Shown piece after piece: positions 1 through 11,215 of a DNA stretch of 64,000 bases. The stretch's first letter is position 1. Each line of letters opens with the position of its first letter. The notes under the pieces were generated by a model. That model did no database searches. It had not been told where the DNA came from and was given only the letters and a program-made list of their open reading frames with translations. Source of the stretch: Simmondsia chinensis (Eukaryota > Streptophyta > Magnoliopsida > Caryophyllales > Simmondsiaceae); NCBI GenBank assembly GCA_018398585.1, contig JAGTTD010000005.1:37016750-37080749 (forward strand). Direction: 5' to 3'. Position numbers and translations under genes: made by a program.

Positions 1-102
1 ACGGGTAATGGGGCGGGTACGGGTATAGAATTTGGGTGGGGGGTACGGGTATGGAGGAGACACCCCCCGTACCCACCCTGCCCCGCCCCATTGCCATCCC
101 TA
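1..102. mobile_element. hAT-like non-autonomous element, one end only
   Basis: This is a GC-rich terminal block of a small DNA transposon that runs off the window start. It ends in CCATTGCCATCCCTA, the inverted form of the TAGAGATGGTAATGG start seen at 31076. The internal GGGTACGGG and CCCGTACCC blocks can pair. Assignment to hAT rests only on the TAG-G-ATGG type of end. Confidence 0.5.
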
Positions 103-133
103 GATGGGAGCTATTTTTGACGGGTTTCGGTCG

Positions 134-679
134 TTAATTCACGCCAAGTATTCGCAATTTTTTTTTTTTTTTCTGGAGCTCAGCTAATATGATAGCATCA
201 TGTAAAATGTTAGGCTTAAACATTTTAACCCGTCCTGATAATTTCTCACGTAATCCTCCCACAAAGACACCAATCTTATGATTCTCAGATAATTTACAAC
301 AACTAATCAACAGCTCAAATGCACTCAAGTGTTCGGCCAATGGTCCAGATTGCTTCAATTTCATCAATTCGGCTAATGGACCCCCAGGAAAGTCTGAAAA
401 TTGGGTAAAAAATTGGTAATTACTTCGCTGATGATCCAATAAAGTAGTTGATGATCCACATCGCTGATCACTCCAATGATAGCTGCCGATTGGAGCTACT
501 AGTGGTGCCGATGATGACAATCAATCATGAGCAAGGCCGGCTGGTGAGCCGATCCGCACGAAAATATCTCTGGTCATCTGTTTCATCTCCTCTATTGACC
601 AATTAAGACTCGAGCACTGACGATAGAGGGTTTCTACTAAATCCCTCTTCAATACCCACGATCTAGTGCCATCTGCCAT
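134..679 (-). pseudogene. Ty3-type retrotransposon gag relic
   Basis: The minus-strand reading frame starts at an ATG at 679 (MADGTRSWVLKRDLVE) and runs to 134 with one in-frame TGA near 522. The second half (about residues 70-170) reads like a retrotransposon gag domain, with segments such as GPLAEHLSAFELL and FVGGLREKL. It lies downstream of an LTR plus initiator-Met primer-binding site at 812-1168 in the right order and orientation. No zinc knuckle, protease or reverse transcriptase follows, because the hAT-like element at 1-102 and the window edge end the sequence. It is a decayed fragment with no expected function. Confidence 0.7.
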
Positions 680-811
680 TATTATAGTCACCAAACCTCA
701 CCGATTGCTAAGGGCCAAGGAAAGAGTGCTTTGTTGAATAACCATTTAAGGCATTCATCGAACACCTTATATGCAGCACAAATAATCAACAGATTGAGCC
801 AACGAAAGCTT

Positions 812-1168
812 GCTCTGATACCAATTTGTTGTGATCCAATTTAATCCCAGACAATTGAACCACAATCAGATCAAAAACAGTAGGATAGTAGTATTAAACT
901 CGTGTAATCCGTACAAGATATTGAGATTTACAAAGATTTGTATAGCAGAAGAAAAGATCGGGGGAGAAAGAGACTAGAGAGAGAAAGGAGGGGAAGACAC
1001 TTTCATTTCAAATTCATTCGTCATCTTCTCTTCTACTAAATAAGCCTCATATATAGAGTTAGGGAAGAGGTATAATTATAATTAATTACTTAATTTATTT
1101 ATTTAATATCTAAATTATCCTTTACCTAACCTATATATTTTGGATTATGTCAGAATGATGATATAACA
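812..1168 (-). mobile_element. 5' LTR and primer-binding site of the gag relic
   Basis: The LTR is 827-1168 (342 bp). On the minus strand it begins TGTTATATCA and ends GATCACAACA, so it has TG...CA ends. Two to three bases beyond it is TGGTATCAGAGC (812-823), the standard primer-binding site complementary to initiator methionine tRNA. The gag frame follows about 130 bp downstream. No partner LTR is in the window. Confidence 0.7.
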
Positions 1169-1679
1169 ATTTAAAAAATGATCTGGTGGATCATATGGTA
1201 ACTATAAATGAAATCAGTATCTTCTAACAAAAAAAAAAAAAAAAAAAAAGAAAAATAAATTAAAGTTTCTTTATTCATGAACTAGCCCAACTGGCATCCT
1301 ATAATTTGCATTATACACTTGTAACAGAACATATCACTAAGAAAATATGAATTAATTTGTCGAGACTCCACATGTAAGTTTCGTAATTAGAATTTTACAT
1401 AAGAGTCGTAAAAGTAAAGAGATTAATTTATAAACAAAGTGAGTTACTCCAAAATGTCAATTTCGTGGGTCGGACCTGAAAGACCTGTGAAATTTAACAT
1501 AATTGTCATTTTTTTTTTGATAGATAATGCAAAGACGTGATATAGAAATAGGCACATTCACCAAAGCAAGACCTAAGTCAATCAAGAGGTTGCAAAAAAA
1601 TAAAAATAAAAGCAACAATACAAATGACAAACTAAACGAAATCTGAAATCGAACCTCCTCCTTATCCAATGGTGGCTAC
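1169..1679. other. Gene-free stretch with an L1-like retroposon tail
   Basis: AT-rich sequence with an A-run at 1230-1249. At 1508-1640 a T-run followed by GATAGATAATGCAAAG resembles the minus-strand tail of the poly(A) retroposons at 40472 and 54680. No gene is seen. Confidence 0.35.
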
Positions 1680-2220
1680 GAATATCTATTCAACGCCATT
1701 TATGATGGATTTGGATGTAAAAAATGGGTTTTAAATGAATTTATATTAAGATGTTGATAAATAGGTTTTGGGTCGGGTCAGATTTGGATGACATCAAACC
1801 TAAACTAGAGCCGACCCAAATCCAAGCCGAAATTTTTTAGTCTTTAACATATCAAACCATATTCCAACATCTTTTTTTATTGTACCAATATTTTGAAGTT
1901 TGTTTTGACACTATAATATTTTTCATAGAACTACGATGTAAAAATTTATGTATAAAAATTACTTATTAAGGGATACATGTTAAGTGAAAAAAGGGAAAAA
2001 GATATTGCGATTAATCCTAATATTAGCTTTTGTGGTATTACTATTACATTATTATTGTTAATATATTAATATTAGATTGTAATATTATCATTTACTTTAT
2101 AATTTAAATGGGTTAAAGATTTTGGTTGGATATTCATTCGACCTGATGGATTTGGATTGAATTTTTATATAATAAATCGGTTCTTTTAGATTTGGGTAGG
2201 ATCAAGTTGTTTCTGGGTTG
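1680..2220 (-). mobile_element. hAT-like MITE, broken at 2220
   Basis: This aligns by eye, in reverse orientation, with the more complete copy at 38471-39141. Shared landmarks include GAATATCTATTCAA, GGGTCGGGT and GGATTTGGATTGAATTTT. The match runs to TTTCTGGGTTG at 2220 and stops. The other copy continues for about 50 bp to a CCATCCCTAG-type terminus, which is missing here. The break coincides with the first base of the 164-bp repeat array. Confidence 0.6.
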
Positions 2221-4395
2221 TTGAGTAATAAAGGTGTATGATCAACATACACTGTGTATGATTGGTTTTAATGGTGTAAAATCAACTTATGTAGACATTT
2301 TTTAAGAATTTAGTAGGTTAGGAGCAACAATACACTGTGTATGTTTTGTTTTAATGGTGAATAACCAACTTGTGTTTGTGTATGTTGAGTAATAAAGGTG
2401 TATGATCAACATACACTGTGTATGATTGGTTTTAATGGTATAAATTCAACTTGTGTAGGCTTTTCTTAAGCAATTAGTGGGTTAGGAGTAACCATACACT
2501 GTGTATGTTTGGTTTTAATGGTGAATATCCAACTTGTGTTTGTGTATGTTGAGTAATAAAGGTGTATGATCAACATACACTGTGTATGCTTGGTTTTAAT
2601 GGCGTAAAATCAACTTGTGTAGGCTTTTTTTAAGCAATTAGTGGGTTAGGAGCAACCATACACTGTGTATGTTTGGTTTTAATGGTGAATATCCAACTTG
2701 TGTTTGTGTATGTTGAGTAATAAAGGTGTATGATCAACATACACTGTGTATGCTTGGTTTTAATATTGTAAAATCAACTTGTGTAGCCGTTTTTTAAGCA
2801 ATTAGTGGGTGAGGAGCAACCATACACTGTGTATGCTTGGTTTTAATGGTGAATATCCAACGTGTGTTTTTGTATGTTGAGTAATAAAGGTGTATGATCA
2901 ACATACACTGTGTATGATTGGTTTTAATGGTGTAAAATCAACTTGTTTAGACGTTTTTTGAGCAATTAGTGTGTTAGGAGCAACCATACACTGTGTATGT
3001 TTGGTTTTAATGGTGAATAACCAACTTGTGTTTGTATATATTGAGTAATAAAGGTGTATGATCAACATACACTGTGTATGATTGGTTTTAATGCTGTAAA
3101 ATCAACTTGTGTAGGCTTTTTTTAAGCAATTAGTGGGTTTGGAGCAACCATACACTGTGTATGTTTGGTTTTAATCGTGAATATCCAACTTGTGTTTGTG
3201 TATGTTGAGTAATAAAGGTGTATGATCAACATACACTGTGTATGCTTGGTTTAATTGGTGTAAAATCAACTTGTGTAGGCTTTTTTTATCCAATTAGTGG
3301 GTTAGGAGCAACCATACGCTGTGTATGTTTGGTTTTAATGGTGAATATCCAACTAGTGTTTGTGTATGTTGAGTAATAAAGGTGTATGATCAACATACAC
3401 TGTGTATGATTGGTTTTAATGGTGTAAGTTCAACTTGTGTAGGCTTTTTTTAAGCAATTAGTGGGTTAGGAGCAACCATACACTGTGTATAGATGGTTTT
3501 AATGGTGAATATCCAACTTGTGTTTGTGTATGTTGAGTAATAAAGGTGTATGATCAACATACACTGTGTATGCTTGGTTTTAATGGTGTAAAATCAACTT
3601 GTGTAGGCTTTTTTTAAGCAATTAGTGGGTTAGGAGCAATCATACACTGTGTATGTTTGGTTTTAATGGTGAATATCCAACTTGTGTTTGTGTATGTTGA
3701 GTAATAAAGGTGTATGATCAACATACACTGTGTATGATTAGTTTTAATGGTGTAAATTCAACTTGTGTAGGCTTTTGTTAAGCAATTAGTGGGTTAGGAG
3801 CAACCATACACTGTGTATGTTTGGTTTTAATGGTTAATATCCAACTTGTGTTTGTGTATGTTGAGTAATAAAGGTGTATGATCAACATACACTGTGTATG
3901 CTTGGTTTTAATGGTGTAAAATCAACTTGTGTAGGCTTTTTTTACGCAATTAGTGGGTTAGGAGCAATCATACACTGTGTATGTTTGGTTTTAATGGTAA
4001 ATATCCAACTAGTGTTTGTGTATGTTGAGTATAAAGGTGTATGATCAACATACACTGTGTATGATTGGTTTTAATGGTGTAAATTCAACTTGTGTAGGCT
4101 TTTTTTAAGCATTTAGTGGGTTAGGAGCAACCATATACTGTGTATGTTTGGGTTTAATGGTGAATATCCAACTTGTGTTTGTGTATGTTGAGTAATAAAG
4201 GTGTATGATCAACATACACTGTATATGCTTAGTTTTAATGGTGTAAAATCAACTTATGTAGACGTTTTTTAAGCAATTAGTGGGTTAGGAGCAACCATAC
4301 ACTGTGTATGTTTGGTTTTAATTGTGAATATCCAACGTTTGTTTGTGTATGTTGAGTAATTATTGGTGTATGATCAACATACACTGTGTATGACA
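2221..4395 (+). repeat. Left tandem array, 164-bp unit, about 13 copies
   Basis: TTGAGTAATAAAGG recurs at 2221, 2385, 2549, 2713, 2877, 3041, 3205, 3369, 3533, 3697, 3861, 4025 (one base lost), 4188 and 4352: an exact 164-bp period with one 163-bp step. Each unit consists of two diverged halves of about 82 bp, and each half carries CATACACTGTGTATG. Copies differ by only a few bases. Degenerate half-units continue to about 4560. Confidence 0.97.
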
Positions 4396-4571
4396 TGTTT
4401 TGTTTGTAGAACATCAATCTTTTGTAGATTTTTTTAAGTAATTACTAGTATAGTGGTGTATGACTTATCATACCCCGTGTATTAATGATTTAAATTCTGT
4501 TATTTCATTTTATCTTGGTGTGTCTCATGTAATTAGTGGTGTAATATCATGTTACTTTTGTGTTCACATAA

Positions 4572-7205
4572 ATGGCAGTTGTTGCTATGGTTCAGTACGG
4601 TGGACACTTTAACGAGAGGGCAGAGTATGTTGGTAGGAAGTTGGATTTTGTTATTTTGGATGATTAGACTAACTTTGCTGGCTTGCAAAGGTCTTTGGTG
4701 GAGTTGATGGGTGTTCAGGTGGATGCAAGTTCGAAATTGCAATTGCAACTTCGTACCGGCAAATGGGACATCCCATTGTATGATGTCAATAGTGATAGAT
4801 CAGTAATGGTTTTGAAGGCACTGGCAAAAAAATATATGGCTAAGTATACCTTGTACGTCACTGTTGAGTCCACGGTTGATAGTTCTCCCTACTTTGGAGA
4901 TCAACGGAGTCTTAATCAAACACTACCAGATGGTGACGAGAACAATGGTGGTTTGGACCCTGTGGTGCCTGATAGTTTTGGTGGATGTATTAACGCGGGG
5001 ATGGAAGAAGTAGCCCGTGGAGATGCATCTGAACTGGAGTTTGACATACCTATGGCGGCAGCGACAACGACCGGTGAATATTGGGAAAATTCCAATCAAA
5101 TTCCTTGCGATCATTTGGATAATATAAATTTATCCCATGTGCAACCGACTGCAACCGAAGTATCACCTCTACATGGGCACATTTCTGACCAGCAGAATGT
5201 TTACCCTGAAGTGGGTACATCACGTCCTACTGTCGAACCTGCAGTGGAACCGAATGTCCAACCCGACGTCCAAGCCACTATTAACAATGATGTTTGTTCC
5301 GGTGATGAGAGGAGCCGGATTGACGGGGTATATGGGCAGGGTAGTATGGTTGATGTAATCGAGGTGCATCAAGTCGTTAAATCGAAGAAGGATTTGTTGA
5401 CTAACCTGGGAGTAATTGCCATGAGGGAAAAAAGTGAATTCAAGAGCTTCAAGTCTAACAAATCCTTAACGGTTATTCGTTGTGTGCAAGAGGGTTGCAC
5501 ATGGAGGGTTCGGGCTACTGTCCAGCAGAAGGTGGGTATTGGATGGTTACAAAAGTTCAAAATAAGCATACCCACCCTACCGATCTCACCACTATTAGAC
5601 ACAAGCAGGCAACCAGTTGGGTCGTCGGGGAGTGCGTCCGCAAGAAACTTGTCAACCCCGGACTAGTGTTCAAGCCACGGGATGTCATAGATGACATCCG
5701 CAGTTGCTACGGTGTCGATATCGGCTACAGTGTTGCATGGAGGGCGAGAGAGTTTGCATACGACAATGTTAGATTGGGTACCGCCGAAGAGTCATATGCA
5801 TTCTTGCCTGCTTATCTGCAAGTCCTCCAACAGACTAACCCTGGTACCATGTTTTATTTACAAACAGATGACGAGAGCAGGTTTCAGTACCTCTTTAGTG
5901 CGTTTGAGGCTTCACTGAAAGGGTACCGGTTTTGCCGGCCTGTTGTGAGCATTGACGCAACACATCTGAAGGGAAAATACCGGGGTGTTCTGTTCATGGT
6001 CCTTTGCCACAATGCCAACCAGCAAATTTTCTCGATTGCCGTTGGTATCGGTGATTCAGAGAATGATGCATCGTAGCATTGGTTCCTCGGTAGATTGAAG
6101 GAAGTCACTAGGGAGCCTATTGGCCATGTCATTGTATCTGATAGACACCAAAGCATCCAACGAGCGGTGGAAGAAGTTTTCCCTAACACATTTCATGGGC
6201 TGTGCATGTACCACTTGCTGAACAACTTGAAGGCCAAATTCAAGAGCAAATCGAAGCAGTTGGATCAGTACTACTACAAAGCAGCTAAAGCATACAACAT
6301 TCAAGAGTTCCATAGTTTGTTTTTCAGTTTATATTGTGCCGTACCCGGGGCTAAAGATTACTTGGAAGATGTGGGACTGGACAAGTGGACTCGTTCCCAC
6401 TCCCCTTGTCGTCGGTACAACATAATGATGACAAACATTTCGGAATCCATGAATGCTGTATTGGTCAAGGTGGGTGACTATCCAATTACTGCCCTCGTTG
6501 ATGAGTTTAGGCTACTGTTGCAGAAGTGGTTTCATGACAGAAGAGCCAAGGCTGAAGCTTGCACTAGTACAATGTCCCCCGACGTCGAAAAGAAATTACA
6601 AGACAGATTGAAATTATCAAGAACGATGATAGTAAGCTCCATATAATTTATGATATGTTTTGTTGGTTTTTTGTTTAATTTATTTTTTAATTTATTATTG
6701 TTTTTGTGCCGTGCAAATTGTGCGAGCTGATGATCATACTTTCGACGTCGTCGATGGGGAGAAAAATTTCTGCCTAGATATGTGGCAGAGGACATGTACC
6801 TGCCGCAGGTTTCAGCTTGAGCAGCTTCCTTGTGAGCATGTGTTAGCCATCGTACGGCATAGTCCTTATGGTCTGTACGACTTATGCTCGCCGTACTACA
6901 GTAGAGAAAAATGGAACGAATCATACAGAGGTGTCGTCTACCCAATGCCGCACATAAGTGACTGGCGTATCCCGCATGATGTAGCTGACATGAATCTTCT
7001 TCCACCTGACGTGCGAACCTCTTCTGGGAGGAGGCGGAAGAGGAGGATTCCGTCTGTCGGCGAGGAGTGTGTTCATCAAAGTTGCAGTTGGTGCAAGGAA
7101 CACGGGCATAACCGATCCACGTGCAAGAATCCAATTGCTCTGCGTCCTAGTGCCGAAGGCACTTCATCAAACTCCCGCGGCCCTCCTTCTCAAGTCCCTT
7201 CTTGA
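4572..7205 (+). pseudogene. MULE (MuDR/mudrA-like) transposase, broken
   Basis: Cut-and-paste transposase of the Mutator superfamily. The frame opens at ATG 4572 and hits TAG at 4665. It continues in the same frame to about 5530, where a one-base indel shifts it. It then runs to TAG at 6074 (the position of a Trp before HWFLG) and on to an apparent intron, with donor GT at 6632 and possible acceptor AG at 6725-6726. The last exon ends at 7205. Visible domains are: a MuDR-type N-terminal region (about 5380-5560, CVQEGCTWRVRAT); the DDE core with VSIDATHLKG near 5950 and IVSDRH near 6130, then FHGLCMYH; a SWIM zinc finger, CTCRRFQLEQLPCEH (6795-6840); and a C-terminal zinc knuckle, CSWCKEHGHNRSTC. 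The family is clear. The two in-frame stops and the frameshift make it non-functional. Confidence 0.9.
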
Positions 7206-7259
7206 CTGGTGTGAGGTGTTGATGTATTTTTATTTTTTATTTATTTACATTATTTATTT

Positions 7260-9120
7260 TATATTTTACAATGTAATTAGTGCTGTATGATTTATCATAC
7301 ACAATATATGCTGAGTTGTTTCGGTGTAAAATCAAGCTTTGCAAAGATATTTATGGTTTTACTGGTATAATGGGGTTCAATCAGCTTTTATGAATATTTT
7401 TCATGTAATTATTGGTGTATGATGGGATATATTAGTGTAAAATGAAGTTATATTGGTGTGTGTCAAATAAATAGTTGTGTATGATGAGTCATACATTGTG
7501 TATGTTAAGTTATAAATGTGTAAAATGGACTTACATAGGTGTGTTTCAAGTAATTAGTATTGTATGACTTATCATACACAATATATGCTGAGTTGTTTGG
7601 GGGTTGAACATTGAATGTTCAGGGGTCATAATGGACTACCAAGCAAGACATTTAATAACCTCAACTACCACCTACTTTATCCTCCCCCTCTCCCATGGTT
7701 CTCCTCTATTTAATAACCTTAACTACCGCCTACTTTATCCTCCCCACTCTCCCACGGTTCTCCTCTATTTAATAACCTCAACTACCACCTACTTTATCCT
7801 CCCCCTCTCCCACGGTTCTCCCCAATTTAATAACCTCAACTACCACCTACTATGTACTTTGTATGCCTTTGCCTATAAATGGAGTAGTTGGACAGGAAGC
7901 CAAGTATACAAGATTCCCCAATTTCATGATATATCTAGCCATTCAAATTGCTAATGTAAGTGGTTCTAGCAGTGGTGGTGGTGGGCCAGTTACAGATGAG
8001 CCTCAGGGAGAGATGGCACTTCTACAGATATATTGGTGTATCAACAGTGTTTCAAGTAATTAGTGGTGTATGATCAATCACACATGGTGTACGGTAATGG
8101 TGCGAATTGCATCCGCATAATGATTTTAATATTTACACTCAACTATCTGTATTCCATTCATATTTCTCTTTGATTACGTTTTCACATTTTTCTTGATTTC
8201 GGTTGTGATTAACAGGGGGAAAAAGAGAGGCCCTTCACAAAAAGATAATCACCCTCGAAAAAGATAATAACAAGCGTTAGAGTTGGAAATTAGAGATTGA
8301 GAGGCACTGTACAAGTCAGGGAACACTTGGGCCAGTGAAAAATGTACAGTTTGCCCTTCAATTTCGTTCTATATCCAACCGTTCCAACTGCTAATGAAAG
8401 TGGTTCTAGCAGTGGCGGTGGTGGGCCAGTGACGGCTGAGCCGTAGGGAGAGGTGGCACTTCTATAGATAATGTTTCATCAACAGTGTTTCAAGTACTTA
8501 GTGGTGTGTAATCTATCATACACGGTGTATAATGAGTTTTAATGTGTAAAAACAACTTTTGCATGTAGTTTTAAGTTTGCTGGTAATTATTGGTATATGA
8601 TGGGTTATATTGATGTGTTTGAAGTAAATAGCGGTGTATTATGAATCATTCACGGTGTATGATGAGTTTTATAGGTGTGAAATCAACCTTTATTAAGTGT
8701 TTTGAGATTAACAATTGGTTTATATTCGGTTATACTGGGCTAAGATGAACTTATATAGGTGTAAAATCAACATATATAGGTGTAGTTGACGTAAATATTG
8801 GGATTTATCCCTGTTCTGTATGAATGTGTAACTCACTTCAAAAACACATCAAACACCAAGAACACACAATTGGTACAAATTTCAAAACACTTCAATTGAC
8901 AATTTTCATTACACAATTTGAAAATACATCAACAGAAATAGACAACATTATTTTGTTCAAAAAAAATAAAGAATATACAATATTACATATATATCAACCT
9001 TTACACAATTTTCAGTTTAATGGATACAACGTAAATCCTATGAAAATACATCACATAATTTTATTCACATGTATACAATTGCATCTGTTTCTTTCTTCCA
9101 TGTCTGTACAAGTATACACA
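7260..9120 (+). repeat. MULE interior: degenerate repeats and local duplications
   Basis: No gene is seen. Degenerate single copies of the roughly 80-bp half-unit, with TCATACACNNTGTATG cores, occur at 7280-7590 and 8040-8790. At 7653-7850 a 58-bp unit (starting TAATAACCTCAACTACCACC) is repeated about 3.5 times. Segment 7908-8053, which includes GGTTCTAGCAGTGG, recurs in diverged form at 8347-8499 and may be a relic of duplicated coding sequence. Confidence 0.6.
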
Positions 9121-9125
9121 GGTAT

Positions 9126-11215
9126 TCAGCCGCATTTTCCCCATATGCGCTTGCGTGCATTGGTGGATGCTGAGTCCATTTGTAAGAAAAACTCAATAAA
9201 CTTTACAACAAAAAGCCACAATCTGACCTGCAGTTCATAATAATACAGATGAGACAATCAGAAATTATACATCACTGAACGGAATAGTAAAATTGCATAG
9301 GAAGTAGAGGTCATACCTCATCTGTTGTGGACATTCACCCTTGTCGTAAGTGATCAAGAAGGGCTTGCCTTTGAAATGTACGAGGTCCTTTCGGACATCC
9401 CAAAAATTAACCATATCTAGAGCATATGGAAGCAATATTGCAATTGGTTCCACATGTTCTAATCTTGATTCCCTGGCTGCGGCGGAGTACAAAGAATCAA
9501 TTACCTGTATCCGCTATTCTTTAAAATGGATGGCAGCAAGGAACCAATGTTGACTAGGTTGATTGATGGACATGTATATCCGATCCACGTCGTGGCAGTG
9601 GACCCCGTATGTGTCATCCCCGGCGAGAAACTTAATGATCAACGATTCAAAATCAGTAAAGACTGCCTCGATCGGGATTTCTCCGTTTTGAGTCTGTTTG
9701 TATAGGGGTCCAAATCGAGGAGCAACCGTCGTAAACACGCATGTTGCCCTCTGGTCGAAATGCTCTGGCCACTGATGTTTCTTCTCCAGAATGGAGTACA
9801 GAACTACATCCATTTCCTGCAAACATACCACTAATTAGTTAAAACACCCTAACACAAGTTGTTCTTAGGCAAATAAATCCTATCATACATGGTATATTGT
9901 TAACCATACACCACTAATCACTTCAAAAACACATAAACAAGTTGATCATACATATCGATTTACACCATTAAAACATATCATACATGGTGTATGATTGATC
10001 ATACACCACTTATTACTTAAAACACACCTATACAAGTGGATTTCACACCCTTAAAATCTATCATACACGTTATATTATTAATCACACCCCACTAAGTAGT
10101 TGACACACCAACAACAAAAGGTTGGGATCCAATTACAGTAATCACACGAAAAAACTTTCATGATGGGAAACATACCTCATCTGTAAGCCAGGCGTCATCG
10201 TTTATCAACCGATACAAAAATTGACCCGTACAGGCAGTCAAAACAGTGAAATCCATATGTTGATCCTTAGGTAACTCAAGGGGAGTATTCAAATCTCTGT
10301 AACATACAATAAGAAGCATGATATATAAGCATCCCATAAGAAAGATGCATTCTAAAAATATTTACATACTGATTATCAAAAAGTAGAGTGCGAAATCACA
10401 CTCACTTCTTAACCCTTGCTTGGAAACTTTTGTAAAAAACATCAAATTGTTTTTTGTCTTCCTTGGAGGGAGGTTGGAGTGGATAGAAGGGCAGAACCGG
10501 TTCCGGTCCAGGTTGGGTCATACTTGGCCGTTTGCTCTTATCCTCCGCGGTCCATTCTTCACCTTTGTACTTGGGATTTGGCTTGGGGTCCCTCCTCTCT
10601 TGCCCAAACCTCAAAACTGTCTCGGACAATGTCATCAAGTTTTCAACACCATCCACATGCGTAGACGATGGTTCCTTGTTGACATTGTCCTCGTCCCTGG
10701 TTGGCAGAGCAAATACCAAAGTCAATAAACCTCAACATGCATGAAAACATACCAAATCATAATAATAACAAGGATCCGTAGTGTCTTACCCAGCACGTGT
10801 AGGAGAAATAATAATTGCTTGCTCAATTGGGGATGGATAAGCGGAAGTCAGTGAATAGATCTGTGGGGATGTGGCATGCGGTGGACGGTCTAAGAGCTCC
10901 TTAATCATTGCCTCCTGAGCCTCAAACCATCGTTCGTACATTCGCAGCTGAAGCTGCTGCGCTTCAAGTCTGCTTTCGAAGTGCATCCGCATGCTTTGCA
11001 CATCTCTCTCCATCGCTTCGAATCTCTCCATAACCTGCAATAAGTCCTCCAAATTGTCATAAACATGAATTTGAATAATATAGTACTTACAAGGATAAAA
11101 ATGCAATTAAATAAACACAAACAAAGTGTCAATACCGATTGATACGCCAAATTGGGTGACGCAGTAGGGGGTTCGTCCTGGGATGCCGGCAAGGGGTACG
11201 AAGTTGCCAATGGTA
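9126..11215 (-). pseudogene. Ulp1/C48 SUMO-protease-like gene of the MULE, broken
   Basis: Cysteine-protease gene of the Ulp1 type. Exons on minus, joined by canonical GT-AG introns with consistent phase, are: 11136 upward to about 11215 (5' limit unclear), 10790-11034, 10406-10696, 10176-10296, 9317-9816 and 9126-9227. The second exon is coiled-coil-like (ESRLEAQQLQLRMYERWFEA). The fourth and fifth read AWLTDE-EMDVVLYSILEKK, the usual start of plant MULE-borne Ulp1 domains. The catalytic His lies in QHWFLAAIHF, the Asp in QVIDSLY and the Cys in SDCGF. Lesions are TAG at 9514-9516, where Trp is expected before RIQVID, and an apparent one-base loss in the A-run at 9210-9214 just after DCG. It is convergent with the transposase. 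Confidence 0.8.
9840..10140 (-). repeat. Degenerate MULE half-repeats in a Ulp1-like intron
   Basis: The intron between the fourth and fifth Ulp1-like exons is built from diverged copies of the roughly 80-bp half-unit in reverse orientation, with several CATACATGGTGTATG-type palindromes and CACTAATCACTT blocks. Confidence 0.65.

Noticed and set aside
2221..4395. CRISPR-like array
   Set aside because: The units are contiguous 164-bp repeats without unique spacers, in plant nuclear DNA.
8824..9240. 138-codon open frame on plus
   Set aside because: It is antisense to the last Ulp1-like exon and otherwise made of degenerate repeat.
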